From NCBI GenBank assembly GCA_937895775.1, contig CALBLD010000360.1:1-7715 (forward strand): a stretch of DNA of 7,715 bases, given 5' to 3'. This DNA is from an uncultured Clostridia bacterium. Lineage in GTDB: Bacteria; Bacillota; Clostridia; Oscillospirales; CAG-272. Positions 6,251 to 7,715 of the stretch are shown one piece after another; position 1 is the stretch's first letter; every line of letters begins with the position of its first letter. The notes beneath the pieces are model-generated. The model was not told the origin of the DNA and made no database searches. It worked only from the letters and a program-made list of their open reading frames with translations. Made by a program: the position numbers and the translations under genes.

Positions 6251-6253
6251 GGG
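6246..6253 (+). promoter_or_regulatory. Strong Shine-Dalgarno of rpsU
   Basis: GGGGAGGG contains GGAGG (6248-6252), a five-base match to the 16S 3' end, 12 bases before ATG 6265. The spacing is slightly long. It confirms the start of this short gene and overlaps the 3' arm of the leader hairpin. Confidence 0.8.
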
Positions 6254-6264
6254 AAACTAACAAA

Positions 6265-6441
6265 ATGGCAGAAATCAGAGTCAAAGAAAATGAGTCTCTT
6301 GACAGCGCACTCCGCAGATTCAAAAGACAGTGCCAGCGTTCGGGTGTTTTGACTGAACTTAAAAAGAGAGAGCAGTACGACAAGCCGAGCGTAAAGCGTA
6401 AAAAGAAATCAGAAGCGGCCAGAAAGCGCAAATTTAAGTAA
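6265..6441 (+). CDS. rpsU: 30S ribosomal protein bS21
   Basis: This 58-codon gene encodes S21, a very basic small-subunit protein that sits near the 3' end of 16S rRNA and helps early mRNA selection. The sequence begins MAEIRVKENESLDSALRRFK, and the ESLDSALRRFKRQCQRSG block is diagnostic of the family. A middle segment VLTELKKREQYDKPSVKRK follows, and the Lys/Arg-rich tail ends KSEAARKRKFK. The 58-residue length is normal for Firmicutes. It is a single-gene unit with its own consensus promoter and a strong ribosome binding site upstream, and paired terminators begin 27 bases after its TAA. In many Firmicutes rpsU adjoins yqeY or the dnaK-prmA cluster; here it lies between leuS and a convergent groL. 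The identification is secure even though the frame is short. Confidence 0.96.
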   Translation: MAEIRVKENESLDSALRRFKRQCQRSGVLTELKKREQYDKPSVKRKKKSEAARKRKFK

Positions 6442-6468
6442 TTATTTGTTACTTTATGCCAAAAACAA

Positions 6469-6503
6469 CGGGATGTCAATTATGACATCCCGCTTTGCTT
6501 TTT
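6469..6503 (+). terminator. Rho-independent terminator of rpsU (usable in both directions)
   Basis: A perfect 10-bp stem pairs CGGGATGTCA (6469-6478) with TGACATCCCG (6483-6492) across the 4-base loop ATTA. CTTTGCTTTTT follows on the plus strand. On the minus strand the same stem is followed by TTGTTTTTGG, so it may also stop transcripts coming from groL. Confidence 0.88.
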
Positions 6504-6505
6504 AT

Positions 6506-6543
6506 AAAAAATTATGACGCTCTAAAAGCGTCATAATTTTTTT
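6506..6543 (-). terminator. Rho-independent terminator of groL (bidirectional, second of a pair)
   Basis: A perfect 16-bp stem pairs 6506-6521 with 6527-6542 around the 5-base loop CTAAA. Its core is TTATGACGCT/AGCGTCATAA. The outer A and T arms supply a T-run on each strand, so the hairpin works in either direction. It starts 2 bases after the groL TGA and lies 13 bases beyond the first hairpin, so rpsU transcripts that escape the first terminator would meet it too. Confidence 0.9.
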
Positions 6544-6544
6544 A

Positions 6545-7715
6545 TCAATACATTCCGCCGCCCTGCATTGCAGCCGCACGTGATGCAGCTTCTTCGGCTT
6601 TCTTATCTTCCTTTATATCGGAAACAAGTGCCTCGGTTGTAAGAACAGTTGCGGCTATCGATGCTGCATTCTGGAGAGCAGAACGCGTAACCTTTGTAGG
6701 ATCAACGATTCCGGCATCAATCATATCAACATATCTCTCGTTATATGCATCAAAGCCATAACCCTTCTTCTTGGAACGTGCAATCTTATCAACCACTACG
6801 CTTCCTTCATAGCCGGCATTTTCCGCAATCTGACGTACGGGTGCTTCAAGCGATTTCTTGACAAGCATGATACCTGTCTTTTCATCTCCTTCTGCATTTT
6901 TAAGAAGTGCATCAACATTTTCAATAACATTCAGATATGCTGTTCCGCCGCCGGAAACTATTCCCTCTTCGACTGCTGCCTTGGTTGCATTGAGTGCATC
7001 TTCGATACGAAGCTTCATTTCCTTCATCTCGACCTCAGTTGCGGCACCGACCTTAATAACGGCAACACCTCCGGCAAGCTTAGCAAGTCTCTCCTGAAGT
7101 TTTTCACGATCAAATTCAGAGGCCGTTGTTGAAATTGCTGCACGAATCTGACCGACACGAGCGTTGATCGCCTCTTTGTCACCTGCACCGCCGACAATAA
7201 TTGTGTGCTCCTTATTTACTTTTATCTGCTTTGCAGAGCCGAGCATATCAACCGTCGTATCTTTAAGCTCAAGACCAAGTTCGGATGTAATAACCTGACC
7301 GCCGGTGAGAATTGCAATATCCTGAAGCATTTCTTTTCTGCGATCACCGAATCCGGGTGCCTTTACGCAACAAACATTTATTGTTCCGCGCAACTTGTTG
7401 AGAATCATCGTTGTAAGAGCTTCACCCTCAACATCCTCTGCAATTATAAGAAGCTTTCTGCCTGCCTGAACGATCTGTTCAAGGAGAGGGAGAAGATCCT
7501 GTATCGAGCTGATCTTCTTATCGGTTATGAGGACAAGAGCATCGTCAAGAACTGCCTCCATCTTATCCGAATCGGTTGCCATGTAGGGTGAGAGGTATCC
7601 GCGATCAAACTGCATACCCTCAACAACCTCACAAAGCGTTTCTGCTGTTTTGGATTCCTCCACGGTAATTACTCCGTCTGCGGTGACCTTTTCCATTGCA
7701 TCGGCAATCAGTGCT
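6545..7715 (-). CDS. groL: Chaperonin GroEL, C-terminal three-quarters (5' end outside window)
   Basis: GroEL forms the double-ring ATP-driven folding chamber of the cytosol, with GroES as lid. About 389 residues are visible; the frame stays open to the right edge, and the first 150 or so residues, including the GDGTTT ATP loop, lie outside. An in-frame ATG at 7694-7696 is internal (LIADAMEKV), not the start. Segments are DGVITVEES and FDRGYLSPYM at the intermediate-apical border; the apical APGFGDRRKEMLQDIAILTGG and DREKLQERLAKLAGGVAVI; the signature AAVEEGIVSGGG, preceded by EDALNATK with the ATP-hydrolysis Asp; and the equatorial end with GIVDPTKVTRSALQNAASIA. The tail is short, ending MQGGGMY rather than in several GGM repeats. 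TGA is at 6545-6547. It converges with rpsU. The groS gene and any CIRCE operator would be off the right edge. Confidence 0.97.
   Translation of the reverse strand, partial: ALIADAMEKVTADGVITVEESKTAETLCEVVEGMQFDRGYLSPYMATDSDKMEAVLDDALVLITDKKISSIQDLLPLLEQIVQAGRKLLIIAEDVEGEALTTMILNKLRGTINVCCVKAPGFGDRRKEMLQDIAILTGGQVITSELGLELKDTTVDMLGSAKQIKVNKEHTIIVGGAGDKEAINARVGQIRAAISTTASEFDREKLQERLAKLAGGVAVIKVGAATEVEMKEMKLRIEDALNATKAAVEEGIVSGGGTAYLNVIENVDALLKNAEGDEKTGIMLVKKSLEAPVRQIAENAGYEGSVVVDKIARSKKKGYGFDAYNERYVDMIDAGIVDPTKVTRSALQNAASIAATVLTTEALVSDIKEDKKAEEAASRAAAMQGGGMY

Noticed and set aside
6222..6479. 85-codon minus-strand open frame opposite rpsU
   Set aside because: It covers rpsU, which is securely identified with promoter and ribosome binding site. 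The antisense frame would also end within the leader region of that gene.
7205..7591. 128-codon plus-strand frame opposite groL
   Set aside because: It is antisense to a clear GroEL apical domain, and its Cys/Asn/Leu-rich sequence matches nothing I recognise.
7694..7696. ATG as a possible start of groL
   Set aside because: The GroEL frame continues upstream to the window edge with the conserved LIADA sequence, so this Met is internal and the gene is simply cut by the window.
1..7715. Mobile element, defence system, CRISPR array or biosynthetic cluster
   Set aside because: Every sizeable stretch is accounted for by conserved housekeeping genes. No spaced direct repeats, transposase or integrase motifs, or unfamiliar genes were seen.

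Overview
This window is a compact, conserved housekeeping segment of a bacterial chromosome. It most likely comes from a low-to-moderate GC Gram-positive of class Clostridia, perhaps an Oscillospiraceae/Ruminococcaceae-type gut or rumen anaerobe. Four things point that way: the smc-ftsY pair typical of Firmicutes, the yhbY-nadD-yqeK-rsfS-leuS run typical of Clostridia, an FtsY that lacks the long acidic N-terminal domain of proteobacteria, and strong purine-rich ribosome binding sites. The genus cannot be fixed from this sequence alone. I see no mobile element, CRISPR array, tRNA, rRNA or phage gene.

Layout. Positions 2-6147 hold one tightly packed set of eight plus-strand genes: the 3' end of smc, then ftsY, rdgB, yhbY, nadD, yqeK, rsfS and leuS. 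Gaps are 4-18 bases, or the genes overlap (rdgB/yhbY by 4, nadD/yqeK by 14), so they are probably co-transcribed. No promoter or terminator is evident inside the run. A 117-base gap follows, carrying a textbook sigma-70/SigA promoter (TTGACA, 17 bases, TATAAT) and a short leader for a 58-residue rpsU (ribosomal protein S21). Downstream are two hairpin terminators, both of which look usable from either direction. The 3' three-quarters of groL (GroEL) then runs on the minus strand and leaves the window at the right edge.

How the genes fit together. SMC compacts chromosomes, and FtsY is the membrane receptor for the signal recognition particle. RdgB removes deaminated purine triphosphates. YhbY and RsfS act on the large ribosomal subunit, S21 belongs to the small subunit, and LeuRS charges tRNA-Leu. 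NadD makes the NAD precursor, and YqeK is an HD-domain hydrolase of the Ap4A-cleaving family. The common themes are translation and ribosome assembly, plus upkeep of the nucleotide pool. GroEL is a separate, convergent unit.

I found no convincing undescribed system. The points most worth a second look are regulatory or small-scale. They are a hairpin in the rpsU leader that covers its Shine-Dalgarno sequence, an inverted repeat over the rpsU -35 box, a YhbY with an altered GxxG loop, a fused gene order, and the paired bidirectional terminators.
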